Source: an uncultured Bacteroidia bacterium (lineage in GTDB: Bacteria; Bacteroidota; Bacteroidia; Bacteroidales; CAJPTX01). From it: DNA of 64,000 nucleotides. Positions 26,559 through 35,961 of the stretch are shown piece after piece. How positions within the stretch are numbered: position 1 is the first letter of the stretch; every line of letters starts with the position of its first letter. Where the stretch lies: assembly GCA_947252645.1 (NCBI GenBank), contig CAMXWF010000015.1:11427-75426 (forward strand), in the 5' to 3' direction. The notes under the pieces were generated by a model. That model was given only the letters and a program-made list of their open reading frames with translations, was not told where the DNA came from and made no database searches. The position numbers were made by a program, and so were the translations under genes.

Positions 26559-27364
26559 CACTAACAGCCAACGACCTCGAGCAGCTCCTCCAGGCCACCC
26601 AGGAGATCGCCCGGGCGGCGGGCAGCTTCATCCGGCATGAACGCGAGCATTTCTCTTTCGACCAGGTAGAGGAAAAGGCGCACAACGACTTCGTCTCCTA
26701 CGTGGACCGGGGCGCCGAGCAGCTCATCCTCCCCAAGCTCCAAAAGCTCCTGCCCCAAAGCAGCATCCTCTCCGAGGAATCGGGCCAGGTCGGCGGCACG
26801 CAGGCCCTCACCTGGATCGTCGACCCCCTCGATGGCACCACCAATTTCATCCACTCCATGCCGCCCTACGCCGTGAGCATAGGGCTAGTAGAGAACGACC
26901 GCGAGCTGCTCGGCGTCGTCTATGAGGTCAAGGCCGATGAGATGTTCTCCGCCACCTGCCAGAGTGACGCCCTGTGCAACGGCCAAGTGCTCCAAGCCAG
27001 CCCCTGCAACCGCCTAGCCCGCGCGCTCATCGCCACCGGATTCCCCTTCCGCGAATACTCCAAAATGCACCAGTATTTCGCCACGCTCGACTACTTCATG
27101 CGCCACTCCCACGGGGTGCGCCGCCTGGGATCGGCCGCCACCGACCTGGCCTACCTGGCCGCCGGGCGCGTCGACGCCTTCTACGAATACGGCCTCAAGC
27201 CCTGGGACGTGGCCGCCGGCATCGTGATCGCCAAGCAGGCTGGATGCCAATTCGCCGACTTCCAAGGACAAGCCCACTACCTCCACGGCGGCGAGATCAT
27301 CGGGACAGCCCCGGGCTGCTTCGCCGAAATCGCCGACTACATCGCCCGCACCATGCAGCCATGA
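26555..27364 (+). CDS. Inositol monophosphatase family protein
   Basis: A 269-residue Mg2+-dependent, Li+-sensitive-type phosphatase (SuhB/IMPase fold). Metal-binding motifs are visible: SEESG (73-77), WIVDPLDGTTNF (87-98) and, near the C-terminus, KPWDVAAGIVIAKQAG. The substrate may be inositol-1-phosphate, a 3'-phosphoadenosine nucleotide or a sugar phosphate; sequence alone does not decide. It overlaps mtaB by 4 nt upstream and the acyltransferase by 4 nt (ATGA) downstream, so all are one transcript. Confidence 0.92.
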   Translation: MTLTANDLEQLLQATQEIARAAGSFIRHEREHFSFDQVEEKAHNDFVSYVDRGAEQLILPKLQKLLPQSSILSEESGQVGGTQALTWIVDPLDGTTNFIHSMPPYAVSIGLVENDRELLGVVYEVKADEMFSATCQSDALCNGQVLQASPCNRLARALIATGFPFREYSKMHQYFATLDYFMRHSHGVRRLGSAATDLAYLAAGRVDAFYEYGLKPWDVAAGIVIAKQAGCQFADFQGQAHYLHGGEIIGTAPGCFAEIADYIARTMQP

Positions 27365-28260
27365 GAAAGCTCCTCGACGCCCTCGCGGCCGCGCTCTTCT
27401 TCGGCCTCACCTGGCTGGTGGCCCTGCTGCCCCAACGGATACAATACGCCCTGGCCGACCTGCTGGCCCTGCTGCTCTATTCCGCAGCGCGCTACCGGCG
27501 CACCGTGGTCTACACCAACCTGCGCAACTCCTTCCCCGAGAAAAGCCCCCGCGACATCGCCCGCATCGCCCGCGCGTTCTACCGCCACCTGGCCGACCTG
27601 ATCGTCGAATCGGCCTTCATGACCCACGCCTCCAAGAAGCGAATCCTCGCGCGCTGCACCTTCGACAACATCGACCGCCTGCTCCCCTACTACCACCAGG
27701 GGCGCAGCGTTGTGGTGGCCGCCGCGCACTACTGCAACTGGGAAATGCTCACCTGCGCACAGCCCCACATGCGCCACCTCATGCTCAGCATCTACAAGCC
27801 CATGAGCAATAAGCGCATCGAGCGCATCATGACCCGCTCCCGCGAGCGCCTCGGCTCGCGCACCGTGCCCATGCGCCGCACCATCCGCGCCGTCGCCCAC
27901 TACGTCAAAGAACAACACCCCGTCTTAGTAGGCCTGATTGCCGACCAGGTGCCCGTGGGCTCCAACCACTACGGCACCACCTTCCTCCATCAAAGCACCC
28001 TGGTGTACCGGGGCATAGAGCACATCGCCAAGCTCTTCGACCTGCCCGTCTTCTACTGCAAGATGACCCAGCCCAAACGCGGCCACTTCCTAGTACACCT
28101 AGAACTCATTACCGACGCCCCCAGGCAAACCCCGCCCGACTGGATCACCGAGCAGCACCTGCGCGCCCTGGAGCGCAGCATCCAGGAAGCCCCGCCCTAC
28201 TGGCTCTGGTCACACCGGCGCTGGAAACGTCAACCCCTCGCCCCGACAAACCATGCGTAA
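27361..28260 (+). CDS. LpxL/HtrB-type lipid A acyltransferase
   Basis: Membrane-anchored acyltransferase predicted to add a secondary acyl chain to lipid A. From ATG 27361 the protein is 299 residues, with one N-terminal membrane segment (about 8-24) and the HX4E catalytic motif HYCNWEM (His123-Glu128). The segments ADQVPVGSNHYGTTFL and PPYWLWSHRRWK near the end are typical of Bacteroidota members. A longer frame from 26974 exists but its first 129 codons are merely the antiphase of the phosphatase gene. The 3' end overlaps the glycosyltransferase by 8 nt. Confidence 0.9.
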   Translation: MRKLLDALAAALFFGLTWLVALLPQRIQYALADLLALLLYSAARYRRTVVYTNLRNSFPEKSPRDIARIARAFYRHLADLIVESAFMTHASKKRILARCTFDNIDRLLPYYHQGRSVVVAAAHYCNWEMLTCAQPHMRHLMLSIYKPMSNKRIERIMTRSRERLGSRTVPMRRTIRAVAHYVKEQHPVLVGLIADQVPVGSNHYGTTFLHQSTLVYRGIEHIAKLFDLPVFYCKMTQPKRGHFLVHLELITDAPRQTPPDWITEQHLRALERSIQEAPPYWLWSHRRWKRQPLAPTNHA

Positions 28261-29272
28261 CGTCCACTGCGCCATCGTCATCCTCAATTGGAACGGCCGC
28301 CAGCTCCTCGAGCGCTTTCTACCCTCGGTCGTGGCCGCCGCCAAGCCCAGCGGGAGCCTGGTCGTGGTGGCCGACAACGGCTCCTCCGACCAATCCCTGC
28401 CCTACGTCCAAGCCCAGTGCCCCGAGACCATGGTGATCGCACTGCCTGAAAACTACGGCTTCGCCCTAGGCTACAACCGGGCCCTGGACATCCTACGCCA
28501 ACGCGTCGAGGCCGACTACTACCTCATCCTCAATAGCGACGTGGAGCTCCCTGGGGGCGTGCTCGAGCCCCTGCTCGACTTCCTCGACCACCACCCCCAG
28601 TACGCTGCCCTCATGCCCACCATCCGCAGCGCCCACCAGCGCAACATGTTCGAGTACGCCGGCGCCGCGGGGGGCTTCATCGATCTCCTAGGCTACCCCT
28701 TCTGCCGCGGGCGCATCCTCGGCCATCTGGAGGACGACCACGGCCAATACGCCTCCACCCGACAAGTGCACTGGGCCTCCGGGGCCTGCCTGGCCATCCG
28801 CGCCAACCTCTTCCACCGCCTCGAGGGCTTCGACCCCGCCTTCTACGCCCACATGGAGGAGATCGACCTCTGCTGGCGGCTACGGCGCGCCGGCTACGCC
28901 ATCGGCGCCATGGGCCAGGTAGCGGTCTACCACCTCGGCGGCGCCACGCTCCCCTACGGCAACCCAAAAAAGACCTTCCTCAACCATCGGAATTCCCTCC
29001 TGATGCTACGCAAAAACCTCCCGCGCTGGCAGCTCCTGCTCCTGCTGACGGCTCGGCTGCCCCTCGATGTCCTAGCCGCAGCCTTCCACCTCGTCGCAGG
29101 CCACCCGAAGGATGCCCTAGCCGTCCTCAAGGCCTTTAGCGGACTCACCATGGCCATCCCCAAGGCCCCGCCACATCGCCCGCGCCCCTCCGCCCCCAGG
29201 GCCCCCTTCTGCATCCTGCTCCACTACCTGATCGGCCAGCGAACCTTCGACAAGCTCCCCACCATCCCCTGA
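28253..29272 (+). CDS. Glycosyltransferase family 2 protein
   Basis: A GT-A glycosyltransferase of 339 residues, resembling rhamnosyl-type GT2 enzymes. Motifs: AIVILNWNGRQLLERFLPSV at the start, VVADNGSSDQS, the DxD-like LILNSDVELPGG, and WASGACLAIRANLFHRLEGFD followed by HMEEIDLCWRLRRAGY (ED-type catalytic region). A hydrophobic C-terminal region suggests membrane association. Donor and acceptor are unknown; the position next to a lipid A acyltransferase hints at cell-surface polysaccharide. Confidence 0.9.
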   Translation: MRNVHCAIVILNWNGRQLLERFLPSVVAAAKPSGSLVVVADNGSSDQSLPYVQAQCPETMVIALPENYGFALGYNRALDILRQRVEADYYLILNSDVELPGGVLEPLLDFLDHHPQYAALMPTIRSAHQRNMFEYAGAAGGFIDLLGYPFCRGRILGHLEDDHGQYASTRQVHWASGACLAIRANLFHRLEGFDPAFYAHMEEIDLCWRLRRAGYAIGAMGQVAVYHLGGATLPYGNPKKTFLNHRNSLLMLRKNLPRWQLLLLLTARLPLDVLAAAFHLVAGHPKDALAVLKAFSGLTMAIPKAPPHRPRPSAPRAPFCILLHYLIGQRTFDKLPTIP

Positions 29273-29289
29273 CATCACCGCACCACGCC

Positions 29290-30453
29290 ATGGGTATCCT
29301 CCGTCGCATCGCCCCCTTCCTGCTCCTGGCCGTCATCGCCATCGTCCTGGTGATGACCCTGCGCACCTCCTGGCTACAGGCCACCGGGCTGGCCAAGGAA
29401 GAACGGGAAAAAGCTGAACTCATCGCCGAGGCCACCCGACGCATGGCCGACCTGAATACCAAGGCCCAGGACTTCGACTTCATCCTCCACATCATCCAGC
29501 ACAACGAAACCGTCCCCATCATCCTGGTCAACGAGCAACACACCCCCCTCTCCCTACGCAATATCGAGCAGAAATACCTCGACCGCGCCGAGCTGCTCCC
29601 CCAGCTGCTGCGCGAAATGGCCCGGGCTCACGACCCCATCCCCATCACGCTCCCCTCGGGCGATAAGTGCTACGTCTACTACGGCAGCAGTGCCACCCTG
29701 GGTCGACTGCGCCAATACCCCTACATCCAGCTGGGCTTCATCAGCGTGGTGGTGCTGCTGAGCCTACTCACCATGCGCCAAACCAAGCAAGCCGACCAAA
29801 ACCGCCTCTGGGTAGGCCTGGCCAAGGAAACCGCCCACCAGCTCGGCACCCCCATCTCCTCCCTGCTAGCCTGGATTCACCTGCTGCGCGACGACAACGC
29901 AAGGCCCGAAATCGTCGACTCCCTCTCCACCGATGTCGACCGCCTGCAGCGCATCGCCGACCGCTTCTCCAAAATCGGCACCCTCCCCCAGCTCAACGAC
30001 ACCGACATCAAGCGCACCATTGCCGAAAGCGTCAGCTACATGCGCCCACGCATATCCCAAAAAATCGCGCTGGTATACCTCACCGAGGACATCCCCTACC
30101 GCATCCCCCACAACGCCCTCCTGCTCGAATGGGTGCTGGAAAACCTCATCCGCAATGCCGTAGATGCCATCTCGGGTGAGGGCATCATCTCCATCCAGCT
30201 GCGCATGGAGCGCAACCGCGCCCTGATCGACTGCTCCGACAGCGGCAAAGGCATGAGCCGAAAAACCCGCATGTGCATCTTCAACCCCGGCTTCACCACC
30301 AAAACCCGCGGCTGGGGCCTAGGCCTCTCCCTCGCCCGCCGCATCATCCGCAACTACCACCACGGCCACCTCTTCGTGCTGCGCTCCGAGCCCAACCGCG
30401 GCACTACCTTCCGCATCGTCCTGCCCCTCTACCAGGAGAGCCTAGGCCTATGA
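29290..30453 (+). CDS. Sensor histidine kinase (orphan)
   Basis: A 387-residue membrane histidine kinase. Two membrane helices (about 8-25 and 145-162) flank a small extracytoplasmic sensor region. The dimerisation/phosphoacceptor box is AKETAHQLGTPISSLLAWI (His183). The ATPase domain has N box LENLIRNAVDAI, G1 DSGKGMS, F box FNPGFTTK and G2 GWGLGLSLARRI. No response regulator is adjacent, so its partner is unknown. It ends the plus-strand run and faces dtd across a hairpin. Confidence 0.9.
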   Translation: MGILRRIAPFLLLAVIAIVLVMTLRTSWLQATGLAKEEREKAELIAEATRRMADLNTKAQDFDFILHIIQHNETVPIILVNEQHTPLSLRNIEQKYLDRAELLPQLLREMARAHDPIPITLPSGDKCYVYYGSSATLGRLRQYPYIQLGFISVVVLLSLLTMRQTKQADQNRLWVGLAKETAHQLGTPISSLLAWIHLLRDDNARPEIVDSLSTDVDRLQRIADRFSKIGTLPQLNDTDIKRTIAESVSYMRPRISQKIALVYLTEDIPYRIPHNALLLEWVLENLIRNAVDAISGEGIISIQLRMERNRALIDCSDSGKGMSRKTRMCIFNPGFTTKTRGWGLGLSLARRIIRNYHHGHLFVLRSEPNRGTTFRIVLPLYQESLGL

Positions 30454-30480
30454 GGGGCGGCCGCCCCCACCCCTAGGCCT
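30444..30480. terminator. Two-way hairpin between convergent kinase and dtd genes
   Basis: AGGCCTA (30444-30450) pairs with TAGGCCT (30474-30480) and encloses the perfect palindrome GGGGCGGCCGCCCC (30454-30467). It spans both stop codons. There is no U-run, so efficient termination is an inference from the position between converging genes. Confidence 0.5.
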
Positions 30481-30925
30481 CGCCAGGAGCATCGATGATA
30501 ATCGTCACCGGGCCATCGTTGGTCAGGTGTACCTGCATGTCGGCCCCAAACTGTCCGTGGGCCACCGCATGCCCCAGGGCCTTCTCGAGCTCCACCAGAA
30601 ACGCCTCGTAGAGCGGCTCGGCCACCGGGCCCGGCGCGCTGTCAACGTACGCCGGCCGATTGCCCTTCCGCGTCCGGGCGTAGAGGGTGAACTGGCTCAC
30701 CACCAAAAGCGCCCCCTGCGCCTCCACCACGCTCCAATTCATCACCCCCTGGGCATCGTCGAAAATGCGCAGCCGGCTCAGCTTGCCTGCCATCCAGCTC
30801 ACATCGGCCAGCGTATCCGACGGCCGAAAGGCCACCAGCACCAGCATGCCCGCGCCTATCTGCCCTATGGTCGTGCCACCCACCTCCACCGAGGCCTCCG
30901 TCACCCGCTGTAGTACTACCCGCAT
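30473..30925 (-). CDS. dtd: D-aminoacyl-tRNA deacylase
   Basis: Hydrolyses D-aminoacyl-tRNAs, preventing misuse of D-amino acids. The 150 residues start with MRVVLQRVTEASVEVGG, contain SQFTLYARTRKGNRP with the SQFTL motif, and end with the Gly-cisPro motif in NDGPVTIIID, which is the chirality filter. Length and motifs are normal. It follows the DEAD-box helicase by 14 bp and is the last gene of that run. Confidence 0.95.
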   Translation of the reverse strand: MRVVLQRVTEASVEVGGTTIGQIGAGMLVLVAFRPSDTLADVSWMAGKLSRLRIFDDAQGVMNWSVVEAQGALLVVSQFTLYARTRKGNRPAYVDSAPGPVAEPLYEAFLVELEKALGHAVAHGQFGADMQVHLTNDGPVTIIIDAPGEA

Positions 30926-30939
30926 AGCTCCTATCCTCC

Positions 30940-32187
30940 CTATCGCTTCGATCGACCCTTCCGCTTCCCCGCCCGCTCGACCTCTCGCGCCTGCTGGGCC
31001 TTGAGGAGCGAACGCCAGTCGGAATCCTGCGCCGCCGAAAAGTCCACGGTATCCGCCCGCTCCTGGCTGTCGAGCCTGACCCGCGGCAGCGGCCCCCCGA
31101 GATGCTGCTCTATGCTTTCGAGGAGCGGCCGCTCCTGCTCATCGTAGAAGGAAATAGCCAGCCCCTTGAGGCGGCCGCGCCCCGTGCGCCCTATGCGGTG
31201 GATGTAGACTTCAGGCTGCGTGGGCAGGTCGTAGTTGACCACCATGTCGACCCGCGGGATGTCGAGCCCCCGGGCAGAGAGGTCGGTGGCAATGAGCAGC
31301 TTGACCTGCCCCTCCGAGAAGGCCGCCAAGGCCGCCTGACGGGCCTGCCGGTCGAGCCCCCCGTGCAGCTGCGCGCTCTCGATCGCCACGCGGGCCATGG
31401 CCGCCTGCACCCGCGCCACCCGCACCTTGGTGCGCACGAACACCAGGATCTTCTTCTCGGGATTTTGCCGCACCAGCCGCTCGAGGAAGAAGCGCTTCTC
31501 AGCGGCTGGGACGGGCAGCACCGAGTGGGCTATATTGTTGTTGACGGGGTTGTCGGGGGCGATCTCGATGCGAATAGGGTTGCGAACTATCCGGTGGGCC
31601 AGGCGTTTGATCTCGGGCGAGATGGTGGCCGAGAAAAAGAGCGTTTGGGGCATAGGGGGGAGGCGGTGGCAGAGCCAGTCGATGTCGGGGCGGAAGCCGT
31701 AGTCGAGCATACGATCGGCCTCGTCGAGCACCAGGTAGCGGATGCGCGCCAGCGTGACATAGCCATTGCACGCCAAATCGCGCATACGCCCCGGGGTGGC
31801 CACCACGAGGTCCACGTCTTTGGGCAGGGTGTCCATTTGCGCCTCCCGCGTATAGCCCCCCGTCAGGCAGAAGGAGGCCACCTCCAGCCCCTGGGTCATC
31901 TGCTTGAGCACCAGGTAGATCTGCTGGGCCAGCTCGTGGGTTGGCACCAAGATAAGCCCTCGGGGGGCGTAGCTCTCCTTGGGCTTGCCGCGCGCGGCCA
32001 GCAGCTGGATGAGCGGCAGCGCGAAGGCCAGCGTCTTGCCCGTGCCCGTCTGCGCTATGGCCATCAGGTCGTTGCCCGCCAGCACGGCCGGAATGGCCCG
32101 GTACTGGATGTCGGTAGGGCGCGTAAGCCCCGCGCGGGCCAGGTTCTCCGCCAGCCCCGGCACAAATCGATAGCGGCTAAATAGCAC
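30940..32187 (-). CDS. DEAD-box RNA helicase
   Basis: ATP-dependent RNA helicase, 415 residues, closest in layout to RhlE-type proteins. Motifs: Q motif region TDIQYRAIPAVL, Walker A AQTGTGKT (45-52), DEAD in VLDEADRMLDYG, SAT in FFSATISPE, and the second RecA domain with IATDLSARGLDIP and HRIGRTGRG. The C-terminal tail is short and basic (ERAGKRKGRSKR), likely for RNA binding. It lies between a thioredoxin-like gene (21-bp gap) and dtd. Confidence 0.93.
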   Translation of the reverse strand: MLFSRYRFVPGLAENLARAGLTRPTDIQYRAIPAVLAGNDLMAIAQTGTGKTLAFALPLIQLLAARGKPKESYAPRGLILVPTHELAQQIYLVLKQMTQGLEVASFCLTGGYTREAQMDTLPKDVDLVVATPGRMRDLACNGYVTLARIRYLVLDEADRMLDYGFRPDIDWLCHRLPPMPQTLFFSATISPEIKRLAHRIVRNPIRIEIAPDNPVNNNIAHSVLPVPAAEKRFFLERLVRQNPEKKILVFVRTKVRVARVQAAMARVAIESAQLHGGLDRQARQAALAAFSEGQVKLLIATDLSARGLDIPRVDMVVNYDLPTQPEVYIHRIGRTGRGRLKGLAISFYDEQERPLLESIEQHLGGPLPRVRLDSQERADTVDFSAAQDSDWRSLLKAQQAREVERAGKRKGRSKR

Positions 32188-32208
32188 TCTGGTAGCCCGC
32201 TAGAGATC

Positions 32209-32742
32209 CTAATAGCTTCCCTTGAAGGACTCCTGAAATGTCTGGAATGGTGTGTCGAGGTACTTCTTCTCGACTACATAGTGCAGGATGGGCTCGAGCT
32301 GATGGGGGGGCATGTAGCCGGGCACGGCGGTGATCAGGTTGCTGGCCTCGTCGATGTACACCAGGGTGGGGTAGGAGAGCTTGCCCTGCGTTAGCGCCAC
32401 GGCCAGCGGGTGGGTGGTGTGGGCGGTTGAGGAGCTCGGCGCGTAGGCCCTGCCCTGGAAGCGCACCGTATCCGACTGCTCCGCGTTGAACTTCACGGCC
32501 CAGAAGTTGGCGTTGACGTACTCCACGATGTGCCGATCGGAGAAGGTATAGGCATCGAGCCGCTTGCAGTAGCCACACCAGTCGGTGTATACATCCACCA
32601 AGATCGGCCGGGGGTTGGTCTTATTGCGCGCCACAGCCTGCTCAAGCGTCATCCAAGTGATGCCCTGGGCGCCAGCGTCCCCAGCACGCACCACCCACAA
32701 CAAGGGCAGCAGCACGAATGCAATCCAGAGGGTTCTAGTCAT
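32209..32742 (-). CDS. Exported thioredoxin-fold protein
   Basis: Predicted periplasmic thiol-disulfide protein, 177 residues from ATG 32742. A signal peptide is cleaved at AGA|QGITW, leaving Gln first. The active site is DWCGYCKRL (Cys56-Cys59), followed by a cis-Pro-like SYPTLVYI, typical of thioredoxins acting on envelope proteins. The frame is open upstream to 32976, but that part has no protein character and would bury the signal peptide. It leads the run to the DEAD-box helicase and dtd. Confidence 0.85.
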   Translation of the reverse strand: MTRTLWIAFVLLPLLWVVRAGDAGAQGITWMTLEQAVARNKTNPRPILVDVYTDWCGYCKRLDAYTFSDRHIVEYVNANFWAVKFNAEQSDTVRFQGRAYAPSSSTAHTTHPLAVALTQGKLSYPTLVYIDEASNLITAVPGYMPPHQLEPILHYVVEKKYLDTPFQTFQESFKGSY

Positions 32743-33329
32743 GGGATGTTGATCTCCTATCTTCCAAAACGGTACATAAAGGTAGGCAATTCTGGCCGAA
32801 TCGTCCCCCTGGGGCGTTCCTCCGCCGGGGCGACTCCCCCACCCCATACACCACAACTCCTGCGCCAAGTCCACGTGACCCCCCCCACTCGTGCGCGCCG
32901 AAAGCCCCCCCAAAAAATGAGCACTCTCCCCCGCGCGATACCCGCTCCGCACCCTCGCCGTACCAACTCCGCACATGAACGCCCTGCGAGCGGAGAGGAT
33001 ACGGAGTTTGTGCGCTGCTAATCTGTAATTTACAATTAGCGTGCTATCTGCCAGGAGGCCTCGAAACCCCTGAATTCAGGCACGCTGAGCGAACGATTAA
33101 CAATAGGGATGAGGAGCATAAAAGAAGCAGAAGTAATTGGGAAACAAGGCATTCGGGGTACTTGTGTTTTTAATCAATATTTTTACGAAGCAATCATGAA
33201 ATCCACAATACGAGCCCCGGGGTATATTGTTGAGTATACGGTGAAGCCCGAAAAAAGGTTACACGAGGCTGGGGCGCCATCCGCATCGAGGGTGGCGCCC
33301 CCCCTGTGTCGATATCCGCCCTGGCGCCG
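32743..33329. other. Intergenic region with an AT-rich patch
   Basis: 587 nt between two minus-strand genes. The right half (about 33005-33260) is much richer in A and T than anything else in the window and includes a perfect 12-bp palindrome CCTGAATTCAGG (33069-33080). A 74-codon frame (33109-33333) crosses it but runs through the receptor terminator and resembles nothing I know. The left part should hold the promoter of the thioredoxin-like gene; TACCTTTA lies about 40 nt before its ATG. Confidence 0.45.
33271..33301 (-). terminator. Hairpin after the second TonB-type receptor gene
   Basis: GGGGCGCCA (33271-33279) pairs with TGGCGCCCC (33293-33301) about 30 nt past the stop codon. A T6 run follows some 15 nt further on, so it is a likely but not classical terminator. 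Confidence 0.55.
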
Positions 33330-35732
33330 CTAGAGCCGGTCGATGAGGTCTTTCGCGGCGTCGGAGCCCCTGTAGTGCTCCTTGTGCTGGTGGAAGCGCC
33401 ACCTGACGGTGAAGGAGAAGTTGCGGCGATAGTAGTTGTTGCGCTGCCAGTAGTTCATACCAGTGAAGCGCATGTGGAAGTTGTCGCGCGCGCGGTCGAG
33501 CAGGTCGTTGCCATTGAGGCTCACCTCGAGCTGGTCGCCTAGGCCCTTCCAGGAGAGGCTCGCGGTGAGATTGTGCTTGGGGTCGGCTTCGCCGAGCTGG
33601 GCAGTGGCATGGCTCTGGAAGCTATAGCCCAGCGTGAGGGTGAAATTGCCGGGGATGGAGAAGGAGTGCTCCGTTTCTAGGAAGGCAAAGGGTTTGGGCT
33701 TGATGATGTTCTCATCGGCCCATTGGGTATACTCGTAGAAGCAGCCGACCGTGAGCGTGGGCCTGTAGAAGCCCCATTGGTAGCGCAGGTTGACGAAGCC
33801 GGTGAAGCTGTGGCTCCACGGGGCATTTTGGGGCTTGGCCAGCACTTGGCCCAGCGTGGCATCCACGGGGGTTAAGATGATCAGCACGGGCATCGCCGTG
33901 GCCTTGTACTGGAGCTGTACGTAGAGGAATTGCCACATGAGGTTGTACTGCAGCTGGTAGACGGTGCTGGGCCGAAGGGCCGGGTTGCCGGTCTGCCGGG
34001 TGTAGCTGTTGACGTAGTAGGAGTAGTTGGACAGGTACTGGAAGCCAGGTCGCTTCACCCAGCTACGAAAGCTGAGGGTGTGGTTGGTGTGGCCCCATTG
34101 GGTGCTGGCGGAGGCGGTAGCGAGCCAGTTGGGGTAGCGCACCGACTTGCTATCCTGGGGGCGGGCATCGTCGCGCATGCGGGCCAGGGTGTACTCGAAG
34201 CGTAGGCCGGCTTGGAGATTCCAGCCCCCTAGCTGCACGCCATAATTCGTGAAGGCCGCAAAGGTCTGCTCGAGGTTCAGGTAGTCGGAGTTGATCTGCC
34301 CATCGACCCCCTGCGCGCTCAGGGCCTCCACCCAGCTGTATTCCCCGCCCAGCTCCACCTGGTGGGGGCCGAGGGTCCACTCCATGGAGGGCATCAAGCT
34401 GACCATCTGGTTTCGGGAGCTGTTATCGTGGTGTACCTCGGTGACTGGGGCAGGGTCGGTCTGCTCGCGCACGGTCTGCTGGCGCCGGCGGGCCCGGAGG
34501 TAGTAGTCCACGTTGAAGGAGAAGTGGCGCCCTTGCTGGTTGTTCCAGTCGAGGTAGCCGTTGACGTGATGCCCATAGGCTGGCTCGTATAGGCGGCTGG
34601 CGGCCTTGGTGAAGGTGGTGTCGCCCGTGGCGGGATAAAACACCATGCGGGTGGTGTTGGTGCTGGTGTCGTGCCCCCACTCATACCCCCCATCGTACTT
34701 GACCCCCGCGCTCCACTGCTTGCCCAGCTGCTGGTCGAGCCCCGCGAAGTAGTCGAGGGCGTAGGAGTCGTCGTGCACGGGGACGAAATCGGTGTGCTGC
34801 TCGAGGGCGAGCTGGCCCCCTTTGAAGAATTGCGCGTGGTTCGTGAATTGCTGGTAATAATGCTCGTTGCCCCCGCTGCACCCGGCGAAGAGACTAGTGC
34901 CCCCGAAGCGGTACTGCGCGTTGAGGCGGTGGTAGTGGCTATAGTCGCGGGGCACCTTGCCCCAGGTGCTGGCGAAGAGCGAGAGGCCCTCGAGCAGGCT
35001 GGTGGTTTTGATCTCTACCACGGCCTGCACCTGCGCGCCGTAGCGAGTTCCCGGGGAGGTGTTGAGGCGCACGTACTCGATGTTCTTCAGGTCGATGGCC
35101 TCGAGCTCCTGATTGCTGCGCACGGGGCGCCCATTGAGGTAGAAGACCGGCTTAGCTCCGCTCACGAGCTTTACGCCCCCGTCGGGATCGCGGATTAAGC
35201 CGGGCACATTGCTCAGGACGTCCCAGATGTCCTGCTTATACTGCAGCAGGCTCCCCTTGACGGCCATCTCCAGCCCTCCCCCGTGCATGGCGATCTGCGG
35301 GCGCTTGGCACTCACCTCCACGGCCTCTATCGCCTGGCTGCTGTGCGCAAGCACGAAGAGACTATCGTAGGGCTGCCCGAGGGCTATCCGCGCGGTGGTG
35401 TAGCCGAGGGCGCGCACCATCAGGTAGCTGGGCTGCTGGGCCAGGGCCACGCGGAAATGGCCCGACTCGTTGCACACGGTGCCGCCAAGCAGGGCGCTGT
35501 CGGACGTATAGACCCCGAGGGTGGCGTAGGGGATGCCCGCGCGCAGGGAGTCGACCACCCGCCCCGCCAGGGTAACGCTGTCCTGCCCCAGCACCTGGCC
35601 AGAGGTGACCAGGAGCAGGAGGAGCACTGCCAGCCCCGCTGCACGGCGTGATGCCGGCCGCTCCGCCCCGCGGGGGGCAAGGGGGCAATGGCCATTGGGG
35701 GTGGGATGGGCGCAAATACTGCGATTTTCCAT
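33330..35732 (-). CDS. TonB-dependent receptor-like outer-membrane beta-barrel protein
   Basis: From ATG 35732 the protein is 800 residues. A signal peptide with a long basic N-region is cleaved at VLG|QDSVTL. A carboxypeptidase-regulatory-like domain follows (VTLAGRVVDSLRAGIPYATL), then a reduced plug (DIWDVLSNVPGLIRDPDGGV, VFYLNGRPV, IEYVRLNTSPGTRY) and a barrel of the OMP_b-brl_3 type. Such proteins are related to TonB receptors but often lack a clear TonB box; ligand unknown. The open frame continues to 35810, but the promoter (35781-35810) lies there, so I start at 35732. Confidence 0.85.
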   Translation of the reverse strand: MENRSICAHPTPNGHCPLAPRGAERPASRRAAGLAVLLLLLVTSGQVLGQDSVTLAGRVVDSLRAGIPYATLGVYTSDSALLGGTVCNESGHFRVALAQQPSYLMVRALGYTTARIALGQPYDSLFVLAHSSQAIEAVEVSAKRPQIAMHGGGLEMAVKGSLLQYKQDIWDVLSNVPGLIRDPDGGVKLVSGAKPVFYLNGRPVRSNQELEAIDLKNIEYVRLNTSPGTRYGAQVQAVVEIKTTSLLEGLSLFASTWGKVPRDYSHYHRLNAQYRFGGTSLFAGCSGGNEHYYQQFTNHAQFFKGGQLALEQHTDFVPVHDDSYALDYFAGLDQQLGKQWSAGVKYDGGYEWGHDTSTNTTRMVFYPATGDTTFTKAASRLYEPAYGHHVNGYLDWNNQQGRHFSFNVDYYLRARRRQQTVREQTDPAPVTEVHHDNSSRNQMVSLMPSMEWTLGPHQVELGGEYSWVEALSAQGVDGQINSDYLNLEQTFAAFTNYGVQLGGWNLQAGLRFEYTLARMRDDARPQDSKSVRYPNWLATASASTQWGHTNHTLSFRSWVKRPGFQYLSNYSYYVNSYTRQTGNPALRPSTVYQLQYNLMWQFLYVQLQYKATAMPVLIILTPVDATLGQVLAKPQNAPWSHSFTGFVNLRYQWGFYRPTLTVGCFYEYTQWADENIIKPKPFAFLETEHSFSIPGNFTLTLGYSFQSHATAQLGEADPKHNLTASLSWKGLGDQLEVSLNGNDLLDRARDNFHMRFTGMNYWQRNNYYRRNFSFTVRWRFHQHKEHYRGSDAAKDLIDRL

Positions 35733-35780
35733 GGTGTCTTGCTTTTCTCTAGGCGTAGCTTGCGATACATGAAACCTTGG

Positions 35781-35810
35781 CAAAGGTAGGTATTTCTGTA
35801 TAATTGGCAA
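35781..35810 (-). promoter_or_regulatory. Full Bacteroidota promoter of the second receptor gene
   Basis: On the minus strand TTG (35810-35808), 19 nt, then TACCTTTG (35788-35781): a perfect -7 with the same spacing as two other promoters here. The ATG lies 48 nt further on. Confidence 0.7.
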
Positions 35811-35961
35811 CTTGGAGGGGAGGGGAACCAGAGGGAAGGCAGACTCCAGGCCCCCCTCGGCCCCGCCCCGCGGGCTAAGGCACTAGGCCTTGCGGCAGAG
35901 ATCTCTCAGGCGAGGGACCACGTCCGCCTGGGTTGGGGGGGCGGGCGGTGGCTGGGGCCCG

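Noticed and set aside
26974..27360. N-terminal extension of the LpxL-type acyltransferase
   Set aside because: Out-of-frame reading of the phosphatase gene, Pro/Arg/His-rich; the true start is ATG 27361 with a 4-nt overlap.
31102..32184. 360-codon plus-strand frame opposite the DEAD-box helicase
   Set aside because: It is fully antisense to a gene with all helicase motifs and has no recognisable domain; long antisense frames are expected at this GC content.
33109..33333. 74-codon plus-strand frame in the AT-rich patch
   Set aside because: Runs through the terminator hairpin of the neighbouring gene and matches nothing I recognise.
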